Counted from the first letter of the stretch, positions 1 through 9,432 are shown. The stretch: 64,000 nt of DNA from Labilibaculum sp. (GCA_016342745.1 JAEINT010000016.1:1-64000); one strand, 5' to 3'. Numbers and translations: made by a program. Notes: generated by a model not told the origin, from the letters alone.

Positions 1-73
1 ATACGAGACCCGTACGTACAGTGGTGTGAGAGGTTCTCCGCTAGGCTAATGGCCTAGCGGCTGCCTACTCGAT
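1..73 (+). ncRNA. 3' end of a group II intron (late domain V and domain VI)
   Basis: The window opens inside what looks like domain V: a GAGA (GNRA) tetraloop at about 5-8, followed by the 3' strand containing CCGTACGTAC. It continues through GTGTGAGAGG into a domain VI hairpin whose arms CCGCTAGGC and GCCTAGCGG are perfectly complementary. The sequence then reads CCTACTCGAT, which fits the branch-point A region and the terminal AY of a bacterial group II intron, so the 3' splice site is placed after base 73. The 5' end and any intron-encoded reverse transcriptase lie off the window. The call rests on recalled consensus and pairing, not on a covariance search. Confidence 0.72.
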
Positions 74-82
74 TGTAAAATG

Positions 83-115
83 AAAAAGGGACCTTGCACG
101 CACGAGTCCCTTTTT
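83..115 (+). terminator. Rho-independent terminator after the intron
   Basis: The arms AAAAAGGGAC (83-92) and GTCCCTTTTT (106-115) pair perfectly around a 13-base loop and end in a T-run. It lies only 9 bases after the proposed 3' splice site, so it would end transcripts of the intron host gene. The rest of the gap to 301 shows no gene or clear promoter. Confidence 0.85.
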
Positions 116-301
116 CTTTGTCCGTATTTAAAGTAGATTGAATATTATTGTTCATCTTGATGTTATTAGTGTTATTTTTAATAATACAATTGGAAGAGAT
201 TTGAGTTTTATGCTGATGAATTACAACTTATTGTGAACAAAACATAGGCATGATTTGTTTCTTCTACATAACAAATACTAATAATATAGCCCTTGCATAA
301 A

Positions 302-2647
302 ATGAATAAATACCTGCTTCTTTTTCTTCTTTTATTGCCCATCACTTGTTTTGGACAAGTAACAACGGAAATCACAGGATACGTAACTGATAAAACAGAA
401 TTTCCTTTGATTGGAGCTTCTGTTTACCTCGAAAATACAACTGATGGTAGCATTTCTGATGAAAATGGCTATTATCGAATAACAGGTGTAAAGCCTGGCA
501 ATTACAATTTAATTGTTCGGTATTTGGGGTACGATGGACAAACTCGTTACAATATTGAAGTTAAATCGGTAGGAAATCCATTATACAATTTCACCTTGCT
601 TGAACAGACGCAGAACTTAACAGAAGTTATTGTGTCTAATAAAAATAAAGTCACTAGACCTAGAGAAACACCACTTTCTACTCAAAGTTTAAGTGCCGTA
701 GAAATTGCGACTTATCCAGGTGGTAATAATGATGTGGTTCGTGTTGCTCAGTCCTTGCCTGGCATATCTCCATCTCCTGGAGGCTTTCGTAACGATTTGA
801 TTATACGAGGCGGCGCACCTAACGAATCTGTCTATTATCTAGATGGAGTAGAGATTCCGAATATCAATCATTTTAGCACGCAAGGTAGTTCGGGTGGTCC
901 AGTGGGAATCTTGAATGTATCTTTTATTGATGATGTAAGTTTAGCAAGTTCTGCTTTTGGAAGTCAATATGATAATCCTCTTTCCGGGGTATTACAGTTT
1001 TCGCAAAGGGAAGGAAACAATAGAAAACACAATACGAACTTTCGTTTGAGTGCCAGCGAGGCAGCACTTACACATGAAGGACCATTGTTTAAGGGGAAAA
1101 ATAAGGAAAGTAAGACAAGCTACATTATTTCTGCTCGTCGTTCTTATTTGCAGTTTTTATTCAAGCTAATAGGCTTACCTATCCGTCCAGATTATTGGGA
1201 TTATCAGTATAAAATTACGCACAAAATAAACAAGTACAATACCTTAAACCTTATTGGTCTTGGCTCTATTGACGAATTTGCCATTGAAGCTTCAGATGAT
1301 ATTGACGAAAATGAACAGTCTACGCTCGATCAAGCTCCTTTTATCGAACAACGAACAAATACGATGGGTTTAAGCTGGAAGAATCGTTTTAAAAATGGGA
1401 AGGGATTCATGCAAACTACCATAAGTAATAATTTGTTGGTAAATGATTTTTCCAGATACGAAGATAATGAAGAACAATCGGGTTTGTATTTTAAGAATGA
1501 TTCGCGTGAGATGGAGACTAAATTGCGTTACAGCCTTACCTATTATACTAACGATTGGAAGCTAATGGGCGGATTTAATGTACAGAGAAGCGATTACAAA
1601 AATGAAACCTTAGATCTAAATGAAGGTTTTCAATACAAAACAGAAATAGATTTTCTTAAATATGGTCTTTTCACTAACCTAACCAAATCATTTTTCGATC
1701 AAAAATTAGATTTTTCATTTGGCTTTAGAATAGATGGTGACAGTTTTACACAAGGGAATGATTTTCTTTCGACCTTTTCGCCTCGTTTGGCTTTGGCTTA
1801 TGAGTTTGCAGATGATTGGAAAGTAAAGACGAGTGTAGGAAGATATTACAAGTTGCCGCCCTATACGATATTGGGCTATAAGGCAAATAATGCATTTTCA
1901 AATAAGAAGATCAAGTATACAAGGAGTGATCACTATGTGTTAGGAATTGAGCGAATACTCGGGCCAGCTTCTAATCTTAGTGTAGAAGGATTTTACAAGC
2001 GATACGAGGATTATCCTGTATCGGTAAAAGATGGAGTTTCTTTAGCCAATAAGGGAGCTGATTTTAATGTGCTGGGAAACGAAGAAGTGAAATCATTAGG
2101 AAATGGACGTTCGTATGGTTTGGAATTTCTTTTTCAACAAAAACTGAGTCATCGATTTTATGGAATCTTTGCCTATACCTTTTTCTACAGCGAGTTCACA
2201 GGTTTCAATAAAAACAACTATTTGCCATCAGTTTGGGACAGTAGACACTTGGTATCTTTTACCGGGGGATACAAATTGAAACGAAACTGGGAGTTAAGTG
2301 CACGTTATCGATTCGCGGGCGAAACACCAATTGTTCCAACAAATATTGAGGAAACAACTGTTCGCTATCCAGATCTTGTATTGGATTATAGTCGTTTAGG
2401 TGAAGAGAAACTAGGCGTTTTTAGTCAATTGGATGTTCGTATTGATAAAAAATGGAATTTTAAAAAGTTGTCACTTGATTTGTTTCTTGAGATTCAAAAT
2501 ATCCTCATGCGAAATACTCCAGAGGCTCCAGAATATGTTTTACAGAGAGATAATATGGGGAATATTCAAAATCCTCGTAATTTAATTCAAATTGCAGAAG
2601 ATGATGGTAAACCGATTCCTACCATCGGTTTTGTTCTTGATTTTTAG
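302..2647 (+). CDS. TonB-dependent outer membrane receptor with N-terminal carboxypeptidase-D-like domain
   Basis: This 781-residue receptor begins with a Sec signal peptide (MNKYLLLFLLLLPITCFGQ). A carboxypeptidase-regulatory-like domain follows at about 25-105 (GYVTDKTEFPLIGASVYLENT), then a TonB plug at about 120-220 (LIIRGGAPNESVYYLDGVEIP) and a 22-strand-type beta-barrel ending in Phe. It would take up a large ligand through the outer membrane using TonB. There is no SusD partner, so it belongs to the stand-alone receptor class often linked to metal, siderophore or peptide uptake; the ligand cannot be read from the sequence. The ATG at 302 is preferred over an upstream in-frame TTG at 293 because it starts the signal peptide directly. 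The gene is monocistronic as far as can be seen. Confidence 0.9.
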   Translation: MNKYLLLFLLLLPITCFGQVTTEITGYVTDKTEFPLIGASVYLENTTDGSISDENGYYRITGVKPGNYNLIVRYLGYDGQTRYNIEVKSVGNPLYNFTLLEQTQNLTEVIVSNKNKVTRPRETPLSTQSLSAVEIATYPGGNNDVVRVAQSLPGISPSPGGFRNDLIIRGGAPNESVYYLDGVEIPNINHFSTQGSSGGPVGILNVSFIDDVSLASSAFGSQYDNPLSGVLQFSQREGNNRKHNTNFRLSASEAALTHEGPLFKGKNKESKTSYIISARRSYLQFLFKLIGLPIRPDYWDYQYKITHKINKYNTLNLIGLGSIDEFAIEASDDIDENEQSTLDQAPFIEQRTNTMGLSWKNRFKNGKGFMQTTISNNLLVNDFSRYEDNEEQSGLYFKNDSREMETKLRYSLTYYTNDWKLMGGFNVQRSDYKNETLDLNEGFQYKTEIDFLKYGLFTNLTKSFFDQKLDFSFGFRIDGDSFTQGNDFLSTFSPRLALAYEFADDWKVKTSVGRYYKLPPYTILGYKANNAFSNKKIKYTRSDHYVLGIERILGPASNLSVEGFYKRYEDYPVSVKDGVSLANKGADFNVLGNEEVKSLGNGRSYGLEFLFQQKLSHRFYGIFAYTFFYSEFTGFNKNNYLPSVWDSRHLVSFTGGYKLKRNWELSARYRFAGETPIVPTNIEETTVRYPDLVLDYSRLGEEKLGVFSQLDVRIDKKWNFKKLSLDLFLEIQNILMRNTPEAPEYVLQRDNMGNIQNPRNLIQIAEDDGKPIPTIGFVLDF

Positions 2648-2760
2648 CAGAATTTACATCAAATGATCTTATACTTTGATTGAAGGTTTGATCAAACTTA
2701 AATAGTATGCGTAACTTATATAATCGCTAAATCACATTCCTTAACGGTAAATTTTGCAAA

Positions 2761-3186
2761 ATGTCCAAATTAATTCATATCGTATATTTAAGTGTTTCGA
2801 AGCAGGAATTATCTGAGAAGGAACTAGCTGATTTTTTATCGGTAATTCGAGCTAAAAACAAGAAATTACAAGTCAGTGGTTTGTTGTTGTACAATGAGGG
2901 GATGTTTATTCAAGTTGTAGAAGGAGAGAAGAAAACGGTCCAAAATCTTTTTCAAAATGTGAAAAATGATAGTCGTCACTCCAATATCGTAAAATTGCTT
3001 GAAGAAGATATTGCCAAGAGATCTTTTCCTGACTGGTCAATGGGATTTAAAATAATTAGCAATAAGGAAACTGAAAATATTCCTGGTTTTTCAGATTTAT
3101 TGAAAGAGGAGATTGCCTCTGAACCTATGCCGGGAATTGCGGAACAGGTTGTAATCCTTTTGAATAGTTTTAGAAGATATATTTGA
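2761..3186 (+). CDS. BLUF-domain blue-light sensor
   Basis: The 141-residue protein is essentially one BLUF domain, which binds FAD and senses blue light through a hydrogen-bond switch. Tyr9, Asn33, Gln51, Trp92 and Met94 occur with the same spacing as AppA Tyr21, Asn45, Gln63, Trp104 and Met106, and the motifs IHIVYLS, FIQVVEGE and RSFPDWSMGF are intact. About 40 residues follow the core and no output enzyme domain (EAL, GGDEF or cyclase) is fused, so it is a short BLUF protein that must signal through a partner. The nearest candidate is the short-chain dehydrogenase 66 bases downstream on the same strand. No signal peptide is present, so it is cytoplasmic. Confidence 0.93.
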   Translation: MSKLIHIVYLSVSKQELSEKELADFLSVIRAKNKKLQVSGLLLYNEGMFIQVVEGEKKTVQNLFQNVKNDSRHSNIVKLLEEDIAKRSFPDWSMGFKIISNKETENIPGFSDLLKEEIASEPMPGIAEQVVILLNSFRRYI

Positions 3187-3252
3187 CTTAGGATTTTTGT
3201 AAGATCTATTAATCTAAAATCCGACCTGCTTAATATAGTTACATCATTATTC

Positions 3253-4038
3253 ATGGCTAAACTTGGCATGATAACTGGAGCTGCAAATGGTATTGGCTAC
3301 GAAATTTCGAAGCTTTTGCTATTGGATTCTTATCAATTGACCCTAGTTGATAAGGATCCTGAAAAATTGCAGGAAGTGAAGACCGAATTTTCAAAACTTT
3401 CAGAATTTGAAAATAGAATCTTAGTTAAGGATTTAAATTTACCTAATGCAGCTCATGAGATTTTTCAAGAATTATCTGATTTAGATCTTTCTTTAGATGT
3501 GTTGGTTAATAATGCAGGATTTGGAGTATTTGGGACCTTCTCCAATACAAATTGGAAGGATGAACGTGATATGATCCATTTACATGTACTATCTGCAACA
3601 CATTTATGCAAACTGTTTCTTCCACAAATGATAAAATGCGGGAAAGGAAAAATTCTGAATGTCGCTTCCATTGCTGCTTTTCAACCTGGTCCATTAATGT
3701 CGGTCTACTATGCCACAAAAGCTTACTTAGTTTCTTTTAGTATCGCACTCGCAAATGAGTTAAAAGGGACAGGTGTTAGTGTTACTGTTCTGTGTCCCGG
3801 CATTACGAAAACTAAGTTTCAACAAACCAATTGCAAGATTGGAACAAGAAGGAATTGGAACATCACCTCTTCAAGTAGTGTTGCCAAATATGCAATAAAG
3901 GCAATGAATAAAAATAAAGTGCTTGCCATTCCTGGATTGATAAATCGTTTTCTTGCGAATTTCCACAGATTTATTCCAGTGCGTACAGCTGCTTCTATTG
4001 TTCGTAAACTTCAGGAGAGAAATAGAAAAATTGATTAA
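3253..4038 (+). CDS. Short-chain dehydrogenase/reductase (SDR) family protein
   Basis: This is a 261-residue Rossmann-fold oxidoreductase of the classical SDR family. It has the cofactor motif TGAANGIG (8-15), NNAG at 86-89, catalytic Ser139, Tyr152 and Lys156 (YxxxK), and the usual substrate-lid region afterwards. Asp33 at the end of the second strand fits NAD(H) preference better than NADP(H), which is inference from the family. The substrate is unknown. The gene follows the BLUF sensor by 66 bases and is probably co-transcribed with it. An imperfect hairpin after its stop may end the transcript. Confidence 0.92.
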   Translation: MAKLGMITGAANGIGYEISKLLLLDSYQLTLVDKDPEKLQEVKTEFSKLSEFENRILVKDLNLPNAAHEIFQELSDLDLSLDVLVNNAGFGVFGTFSNTNWKDERDMIHLHVLSATHLCKLFLPQMIKCGKGKILNVASIAAFQPGPLMSVYYATKAYLVSFSIALANELKGTGVSVTVLCPGITKTKFQQTNCKIGTRRNWNITSSSSVAKYAIKAMNKNKVLAIPGLINRFLANFHRFIPVRTAASIVRKLQERNRKID

Positions 4039-4080
4039 AATATCCACTTTGTGTTTGTCAATATTTTAGATCAAATTTTC
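4031..4080 (+). terminator. Probable weak terminator after the SDR gene
   Basis: The arm at 4031-4043 (TTGATTAAAATAT) pairs with 4061-4074 with one bulged base, followed by a short run ATTTTC. It overlaps the SDR stop codon and separates the BLUF/SDR pair from the sigma factor gene. Confidence 0.45.
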
Positions 4081-4142
4081 AATTTCTAAGTTTTTTTGCA
4101 TCTTTGAATGACTTAATCTAACTACCTAAGAAACCCAAACCT

Positions 4143-4715
4143 TTGAAAACTCATACTGAAAATATCAAACTACTGATCAAAAGATTATCTGAAAAATCTG
4201 ATGAACGGGCTCTAGATGAATTATTTAATATTTACTACGATAAGTTATTGTCGTCGGCATTTTTTGTCGTGAAAAGTAAAGATTTGGCTGAGGAAGTTGT
4301 CTCCGATGTGTTTTATCGACTATGGCAAAATCGAGAAAAATTGTCGGAAGTTAAAAATTTGGATAATTATCTTTTTGTGAGTGTTAGAAACCAATCTCTA
4401 AATTATATCAATAAGGAAAAAAGAATACCAAAAGATTCTATTGATGAGGTTATTTCTAATAAGTTGACAGAAGGAAATACAGCTGAAGATTTCCTTGTCG
4501 CAAATGAGTTACAGAATAAAATCAACATCAGTATAGACAAATTACCTCCAAAATGCAAAGAAGTATTTTTAATGATTCGTTTTGAAGGCATGAAATACAA
4601 AGAGGTGGCCGATAGACTTAAAGTCTCAGTAAATACTGTTGATACGCAGATGGGAATCGCCATTAAAAAACTTACTGAAATGTTAGGTTATAAAGGGAAA
4701 ACGAAAAAAAAATAA
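4143..4715 (+). CDS. ECF-type RNA polymerase sigma-70 factor
   Basis: This 190-residue protein has the two-domain ECF layout. Region 2 lies at about 25-95 (ELFNIYYDKLL, DVFYRLWQNRE) and region 4 at about 130-182 with the helix-turn-helix YKEVADRLKVSVNTVDTQM. It would redirect RNA polymerase to a small regulon, most likely the SusC gene at 5955. It starts with TTG at 4143; no in-frame ATG precedes the conserved region. The FecR-type anti-sigma gene begins 68 bases after its stop, the usual arrangement for Bacteroidota sigma/FecR pairs that answer to a SusC receptor with an STN domain. Confidence 0.93.
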   Translation: MKTHTENIKLLIKRLSEKSDERALDELFNIYYDKLLSSAFFVVKSKDLAEEVVSDVFYRLWQNREKLSEVKNLDNYLFVSVRNQSLNYINKEKRIPKDSIDEVISNKLTEGNTAEDFLVANELQNKINISIDKLPPKCKEVFLMIRFEGMKYKEVADRLKVSVNTVDTQMGIAIKKLTEMLGYKGKTKKK

Positions 4716-4783
4716 TTTTTTTTCATTTTCTTTTAGTGGAACTCTCAAAAAATATGGTCTTACAATTGAACACCTAGAATACA

Positions 4784-5815
4784 ATGATAGAAATGGATAA
4801 AATACATCAATTAATAGCAAAGCATTTTGCTGAAGATATCTCTTCTGAAGAGATGAGCCAATTAAGGGGATGGCTTGATGCTTCTGCAGAAAATAAAATG
4901 CTATTTGTTGATTTAAAACAAAAGTGGGATGCGCTAGAATTATCTAGTTCTTCGAATGATAAAACACGTGTTTTAAATAATGTGAAGGAAAGAATAAGAG
5001 CTGAAAAGAAGAAGAGTGAGAAATCTGTACGAAATTTGTTTTATGGCAATTGGTATAGACTTGCTGCTTCTGTAGCATTAACCATTTCGCTTGGATCTCT
5101 TGCTTATTATCAGTTAAGCGAGCCTTTTTCAATTTTGAATACGATTGGTTATGAGGTTAAAGAATGTGAGGCAGGAGAGAATAGTGTTTTTCTACTTGCT
5201 GATGGTAGCCAAATTGTAATGAATGGTGATAGTCGTGTGAAGTATAAAGAGAATCTACCGGGAATTGAAAGAAATATTTATTTAGAGGGAGAAGCATTTT
5301 TTGATGTTGCAAGAAATGAACAAAAACCATTTGTAATTAATATGGATGGTGCTAATGTAAAAGTTTTGGGAACATCGTTTAATGTGAAGGCATATCCTGA
5401 TGATGAAACGATGGAAACTTCGGTTTTAACTGGTAAAGTCGCATTTACCCCGACTAAAGGTATTTTGAATAAAGAAAAAGAATCTATTTTTTTAATTCCT
5501 GGAGACAAGGGATTCATCAATGAAAAGAGAAATCAAGTTGACAAGCTTAATGTTGATAATCAGCTGGATATTGCATGGATGAAGAAGAACTTGAATTTCT
5601 CCAATACAGCATTAGCCGACTTGACTAAATCCTTATATAGAATGTATGGGGTGAAGTTTAAATTCACAGATAATGATCTGAAGGATTTGAAAATTACCGC
5701 AAGTTTTGAGAATGAGAAATTAGAAGAAGTGATGAAAATTCTTGAAATGACAAGTGAATTTTCTTATCAGATTAAGAATGATTTGATTGTAATTGGAGGA
5801 GAAAATGAATTTTAA
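4784..5815 (+). CDS. FecR-family anti-sigma factor
   Basis: The 343-residue protein has a cytoplasmic N-terminus (1-88) resembling an anti-sigma domain, one membrane segment at about 91-110, a periplasmic FecR domain at about 125-225 (LADGSQIVMNGDSRVKY, EGEAFFDVARNEQKPFVI) and a DUF4974-like C-terminal domain at about 265-340. It would hold the upstream ECF sigma factor inactive until the STN domain of the neighbouring SusC signals substrate binding across the periplasm. The ATG at 4784 is taken as the start, though the ATG three codons later is equally possible. A terminator follows at once, so sigma and FecR form their own transcription unit. Confidence 0.93.
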   Translation: MIEMDKIHQLIAKHFAEDISSEEMSQLRGWLDASAENKMLFVDLKQKWDALELSSSSNDKTRVLNNVKERIRAEKKKSEKSVRNLFYGNWYRLAASVALTISLGSLAYYQLSEPFSILNTIGYEVKECEAGENSVFLLADGSQIVMNGDSRVKYKENLPGIERNIYLEGEAFFDVARNEQKPFVINMDGANVKVLGTSFNVKAYPDDETMETSVLTGKVAFTPTKGILNKEKESIFLIPGDKGFINEKRNQVDKLNVDNQLDIAWMKKNLNFSNTALADLTKSLYRMYGVKFKFTDNDLKDLKITASFENEKLEEVMKILEMTSEFSYQIKNDLIVIGGENEF

Positions 5816-5848
5816 ATATTAGAAGAAGCTTAAGATATTCTACAAAAA

Positions 5849-5881
5849 AAATACCAAAGAATGGCAGTTCTTCGGTATTTT
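5849..5881 (+). terminator. Terminator between FecR and the STN-type SusC
   Basis: The hairpin AAATACC-A-AAGAA / TTCTT-C-GGTATTT has one internal mismatch and a TGGCAG loop and ends in a T-run. It isolates the sigma/FecR unit from the SusC gene, whose promoter must therefore lie between 5881 and 5955. Confidence 0.75.
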
Positions 5882-5886
5882 AAGTG

Positions 5887-5933
5887 ACATGTAGTAAATT
5901 TACCGTCAAGTAAACACATGTAATTGAAATAAG
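5887..5933 (+). promoter_or_regulatory. Candidate ECF-sigma-linked control element upstream of SusC 5955
   Basis: ACATGTAGTAAA (5887-5898) and CGTCAAGTAA (5904-5913) occur here, and the second is followed by ATGTAAT then AAATAA. The same CGTCAAGTAA-N3-ATGTAAT arrangement recurs at 9397-9420, and ATGTAGTAAA recurs at 9423-9432 and 11229-11238. All three copies precede genes of the SusC/lipoprotein block next to the sigma factor. A role as promoter or operator is inference. Confidence 0.4.
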
Positions 5934-5954
5934 ATTCTTAGTTCAACTAGCATT

Positions 5955-8900
5955 ATGTACGACAAAATTAGGAAAAAATATCCATTCGCGGCAAACAATA
6001 TCATTTTAGTTTGCAAATCAATTGCGCCCTCATGCAGTTGTAAAAAGCTTATGTTGATCTTTTTTACCTTTTTATCGCTTACATCCTACGCTCAAGATAA
6101 CTTAATATCTCTTGAGAATATGGATAGAAGCATGGGCTTAGAATCTTTTATTCAAGAGGTTGAGTTACAATCAAATTTTTCATTCGTATATAATCCCGAT
6201 AAATTAAAGGGAATTCAAATAAAAGCACCTGGTGGCGAAGATATTCAGCTGGAGGTGCTATTGGGTATTGTACTAAGTCCGCTTGGTTTTAGTTTTGTAG
6301 TATATCGTGATAAAATCATTATCAAAAACATCGAGAATGTTGTGCCAATGCACAAACTTCAATCTTCAAGTCAGATATCCGCCATTCAAATAAATCGAAT
6401 GGAGAAAATACTCATTGGTCGGGTTTTATGTAATGATGATAATCAACCCATTATTGGAGCATCTGTTCGAATTAAAAAACAATTTAGGGGTACGGCAAGT
6501 GATCATGATGGCTTTTATGATTTGAAGTGTTTTATTGGAGATACATTGGTTGTAAGTGCTATTGGTTTTCTAAAATATGAAGCAATTGTAGGTTTAAAGT
6601 TAATTGAAGATATTCGATTGAAAACTGATGTAGTAAATCTGCAAGAGGTGAATGTGATTGGATATGGTGAAGAAGCTAAAGAAGAGAAAATTGGTGCAAT
6701 GAGCACCATTACAACTGCAATGAGTGGAGAGATCCCTAATGACTTTGATGAAACATTAGGAGGTACAGCAAGTGGGGTGTGGTTTCAGAAAAGTTCCGGT
6801 GTTCCTGGTAGTTCATCTACAATCGCTATTCGTGGGGTAACTTCACTACAACCAGATGCAAACAGTCCTTTAATTGTAGTAGACGGTGTTCCATTGTTTA
6901 GTGGAGATGAGAATCTAAATACGATAAGAACTAGTTCTTTTTCAGGTGCCGGTTTTAGCTTTTTTGATAATTTCGTATTTAATGATATTCGAGAATCTCA
7001 GGAATTCCAAAAAAATGGGTTCAATATGATTAATCCTGAAGATATTGAATCAATAAGCGTTTTAAAAGATGCATATTCAACTTCTATTTATGGATCTAGG
7101 GGAGCAGCTGGTGTTATTTTAATTACCACTAAAAAACCAATAAAGAATGGTCTTGAGGTGAACTTATTAATGGAAGCAGGAGTTTCCAAACCAATTGGTA
7201 AACCTGATTTAATGAATGGAGAAGAATACGCCGGTTTTTATAGTAGTTATTATACTCAGTTAAAGAATGAAGAAGTTATTTTTCCTTCAAATTATAATAC
7301 TGACTGGTATGATCTAGTTATTCGAAATGCCAAAGGCAACAAATTAACATTCTCTCTTCAAAATAAGAAACACAATGGTCATATCTATTTAAGTCTTTCC
7401 CAACTAGATCAGGAGGCATATATTATTGGATCTGATTTTAAAAGGTATACCGGTCGTTTCAATTTCCAACAAAAATTAAATCAACAGTTAGTATTAGGTG
7501 CAAACTTGTCAATGAGTTCAGAAAGGAATAATTCACTTTTAGCCCCAAAAATATATCGTGATGCTATTTTAAAAGCACCTAATGTTCCTGTATATGATGA
7601 GGCAGGAAATTTCATTTTTAGCAATTTTGGTAATCCATATGGGAGATATACTGAGAACCCATTAGCTATGGCTTTAAATGATAAAGGAGAAATTTCTGAT
7701 AATTACATGATTGCGAATGTATTTGCAGATTTTGATTTAACGAACTGGCTGACATACCGATTAGATTTTGGCATTAATTTTATTGATACAGATGCCACTT
7801 CTAGTTATAGAAATTCATCATATCCTGATAAAAAAATTACGATAGATAGCGATGGATATTCACGAAAATGGGTGGTAACAAATACGTTAAGCGGGAGAAA
7901 GACATTTCATGATCATCGATTTAAATTTGTTCTTGGTCAGAGTTTTGAACAGTCAAGACAAAAAGAAGAAGAATTGTTATATGAAAGTTCATACGCTGTA
8001 ACAAATAGGAATAGTTACGATTTACTCGATTTTGAAACCATTCGAAGAAAATATGCCCTAGCGTCGTGGTTTGGACGATTGAATTACAATTACAAACAAA
8101 AATTCTTTGGTGGGATAAGTTACAGACTTGATGGTTCTTCACGATTTAGTAATGCCAATAGGTATCAAATATTTCCAGCTTTTTCTGCAGGGTGGATTAT
8201 AGAATCAAATGATGATAATAGATTCTTGAATTTAGTAAAATTAAGAGCGAGTTTCGGATATTCAGGTGTGGAACAATCGACATATACATATGGTGCCTTG
8301 AGAACTTATGAAACTCAGCAATATGATTTGACTTATGGAGGCAAAACTATATTGGTGGAGAGTAATGGTTCAAACCTAGGACTTTCTTGGGAGAGAACTA
8401 AAAATTTTGATTTTGGCTTCGATTTTTCATTCTTAAAGAAACGATTAAGCGGATCTATTGATTATTATGCGAAAAAAGTAAACAATTTGCTTCTTTTTGC
8501 TGATGTAGCTGCAGTTTCAGGTTATACAAAGCAATGGATTAATGTTGGTGCTATGAAAAATACTGGTGTGGAGCTTACACTGGAAAGTAGAATTATAGAT
8601 CGTAAGGTAAAATGGGATGTAGCTCTTACTGCCGCTTACAATAAAAATGAGGTAATTGAACTAAATTATGTGGGGAATGAAACTTGGGAACAAGATAGAG
8701 CATACAAATATTTTGAAGAAGGAAAAGAAGCTGCTCAATTTTATTTGTACGAATGGTCGGGTGTAAATTCAGCTACGGGTAATCCTGTTTGGAATAAAAA
8801 TAGAATGTTGAGCGAAACTCCACCAAATGATTCTGAGAGCAGAAAAGCTTTTGGATCAGGAATGCCAAAATACAATGGAGGATTTAATAATAATTTCAAG

Positions 8901-9386
8901 TATAGAGGATTTGAATTAAATGCTTTTTTTGTTTTTGCGGAAGGAAAGAAATTAATGAATGGTACAGCTGCGATTTTACATACCTATACAACGACAGAAA
9001 CGAATAATCTTTCTCCTGATGTTTTGAACTATTGGAAAAATCCAGGTGATATTACAAATGAACCTGCATTAAGTAATAATTCAGTAACAAGTCAATATAA
9101 TTATACCACCAGTCGAACAAGTAGTCGGTTTTATGAGGATGCCTCATTTTTACGTCTTAAGAAGCTTGTGTTGGCTTATTATTTTCCAGAAAAAATAGTG
9201 AATAGCTTAAAGCTTGAAAGAATAAAACTATACGTTCAAGCAACAAATCTGTTCACACTAACAAAGTATTCAGGAGTTGATCCGGAAGTAAGTGCTTTTG
9301 GAGCTTCGTCTCTCTTATCTGGTTACGATGAGGTAACCATGCCACAAACAAAATCAGTAAGTCTTGGCTTACGAATTAGTTTGTGA
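5955..9386 (+). CDS. SusC/RagA-type TonB-dependent receptor with STN signalling domain
   Basis: This 1143-residue outer-membrane transporter has a long N-terminus with a hydrophobic signal segment ending near residue 47 (LTSYAQ). An STN (secretin/TonB N-terminal) domain follows at about 50-125, a carboxypeptidase-D-like domain at about 150-235 (LIGRVLCNDDNQPIIGASV), a TonB plug at about 245-390 (SPLIVVDGVPLF, SIYGSRGAAGVILITTKK) and the beta-barrel. STN domains pass ligand-bound status to FecR anti-sigma proteins, which fits the sigma/FecR pair just upstream. It is unusual in having no SusD next to it; a propeller lipoprotein gene follows instead after 332 bases. The substrate is unknown. Confidence 0.94.
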   Translation: MYDKIRKKYPFAANNIILVCKSIAPSCSCKKLMLIFFTFLSLTSYAQDNLISLENMDRSMGLESFIQEVELQSNFSFVYNPDKLKGIQIKAPGGEDIQLEVLLGIVLSPLGFSFVVYRDKIIIKNIENVVPMHKLQSSSQISAIQINRMEKILIGRVLCNDDNQPIIGASVRIKKQFRGTASDHDGFYDLKCFIGDTLVVSAIGFLKYEAIVGLKLIEDIRLKTDVVNLQEVNVIGYGEEAKEEKIGAMSTITTAMSGEIPNDFDETLGGTASGVWFQKSSGVPGSSSTIAIRGVTSLQPDANSPLIVVDGVPLFSGDENLNTIRTSSFSGAGFSFFDNFVFNDIRESQEFQKNGFNMINPEDIESISVLKDAYSTSIYGSRGAAGVILITTKKPIKNGLEVNLLMEAGVSKPIGKPDLMNGEEYAGFYSSYYTQLKNEEVIFPSNYNTDWYDLVIRNAKGNKLTFSLQNKKHNGHIYLSLSQLDQEAYIIGSDFKRYTGRFNFQQKLNQQLVLGANLSMSSERNNSLLAPKIYRDAILKAPNVPVYDEAGNFIFSNFGNPYGRYTENPLAMALNDKGEISDNYMIANVFADFDLTNWLTYRLDFGINFIDTDATSSYRNSSYPDKKITIDSDGYSRKWVVTNTLSGRKTFHDHRFKFVLGQSFEQSRQKEEELLYESSYAVTNRNSYDLLDFETIRRKYALASWFGRLNYNYKQKFFGGISYRLDGSSRFSNANRYQIFPAFSAGWIIESNDDNRFLNLVKLRASFGYSGVEQSTYTYGALRTYETQQYDLTYGGKTILVESNGSNLGLSWERTKNFDFGFDFSFLKKRLSGSIDYYAKKVNNLLLFADVAAVSGYTKQWINVGAMKNTGVELTLESRIIDRKVKWDVALTAAYNKNEVIELNYVGNETWEQDRAYKYFEEGKEAAQFYLYEWSGVNSATGNPVWNKNRMLSETPPNDSESRKAFGSGMPKYNGGFNNNFKYRGFELNAFFVFAEGKKLMNGTAAILHTYTTTETNNLSPDVLNYWKNPGDITNEPALSNNSVTSQYNYTTSRTSSRFYEDASFLRLKKLVLAYYFPEKIVNSLKLERIKLYVQATNLFTLTKYSGVDPEVSAFGASSLLSGYDEVTMPQTKSVSLGLRISL

Positions 9387-9396
9387 AAATAAATAT

Positions 9397-9432
9397 CGTC
9401 AAGTAATTAATGTAATAAATAAATGTAGTAAA
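9397..9432 (+). promoter_or_regulatory. Second copy of the SusC-associated motif pair
   Basis: CGTCAAGTAA (9397-9406) is followed by TTA, ATGTAATAAATAA and then ATGTAGTAAA (9423-9432). It matches the element upstream of the SusC at 5955, although the order of the two sub-motifs differs. It sits just after the SusC stop and about 290 bases before the propeller lipoprotein gene. Confidence 0.35.
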
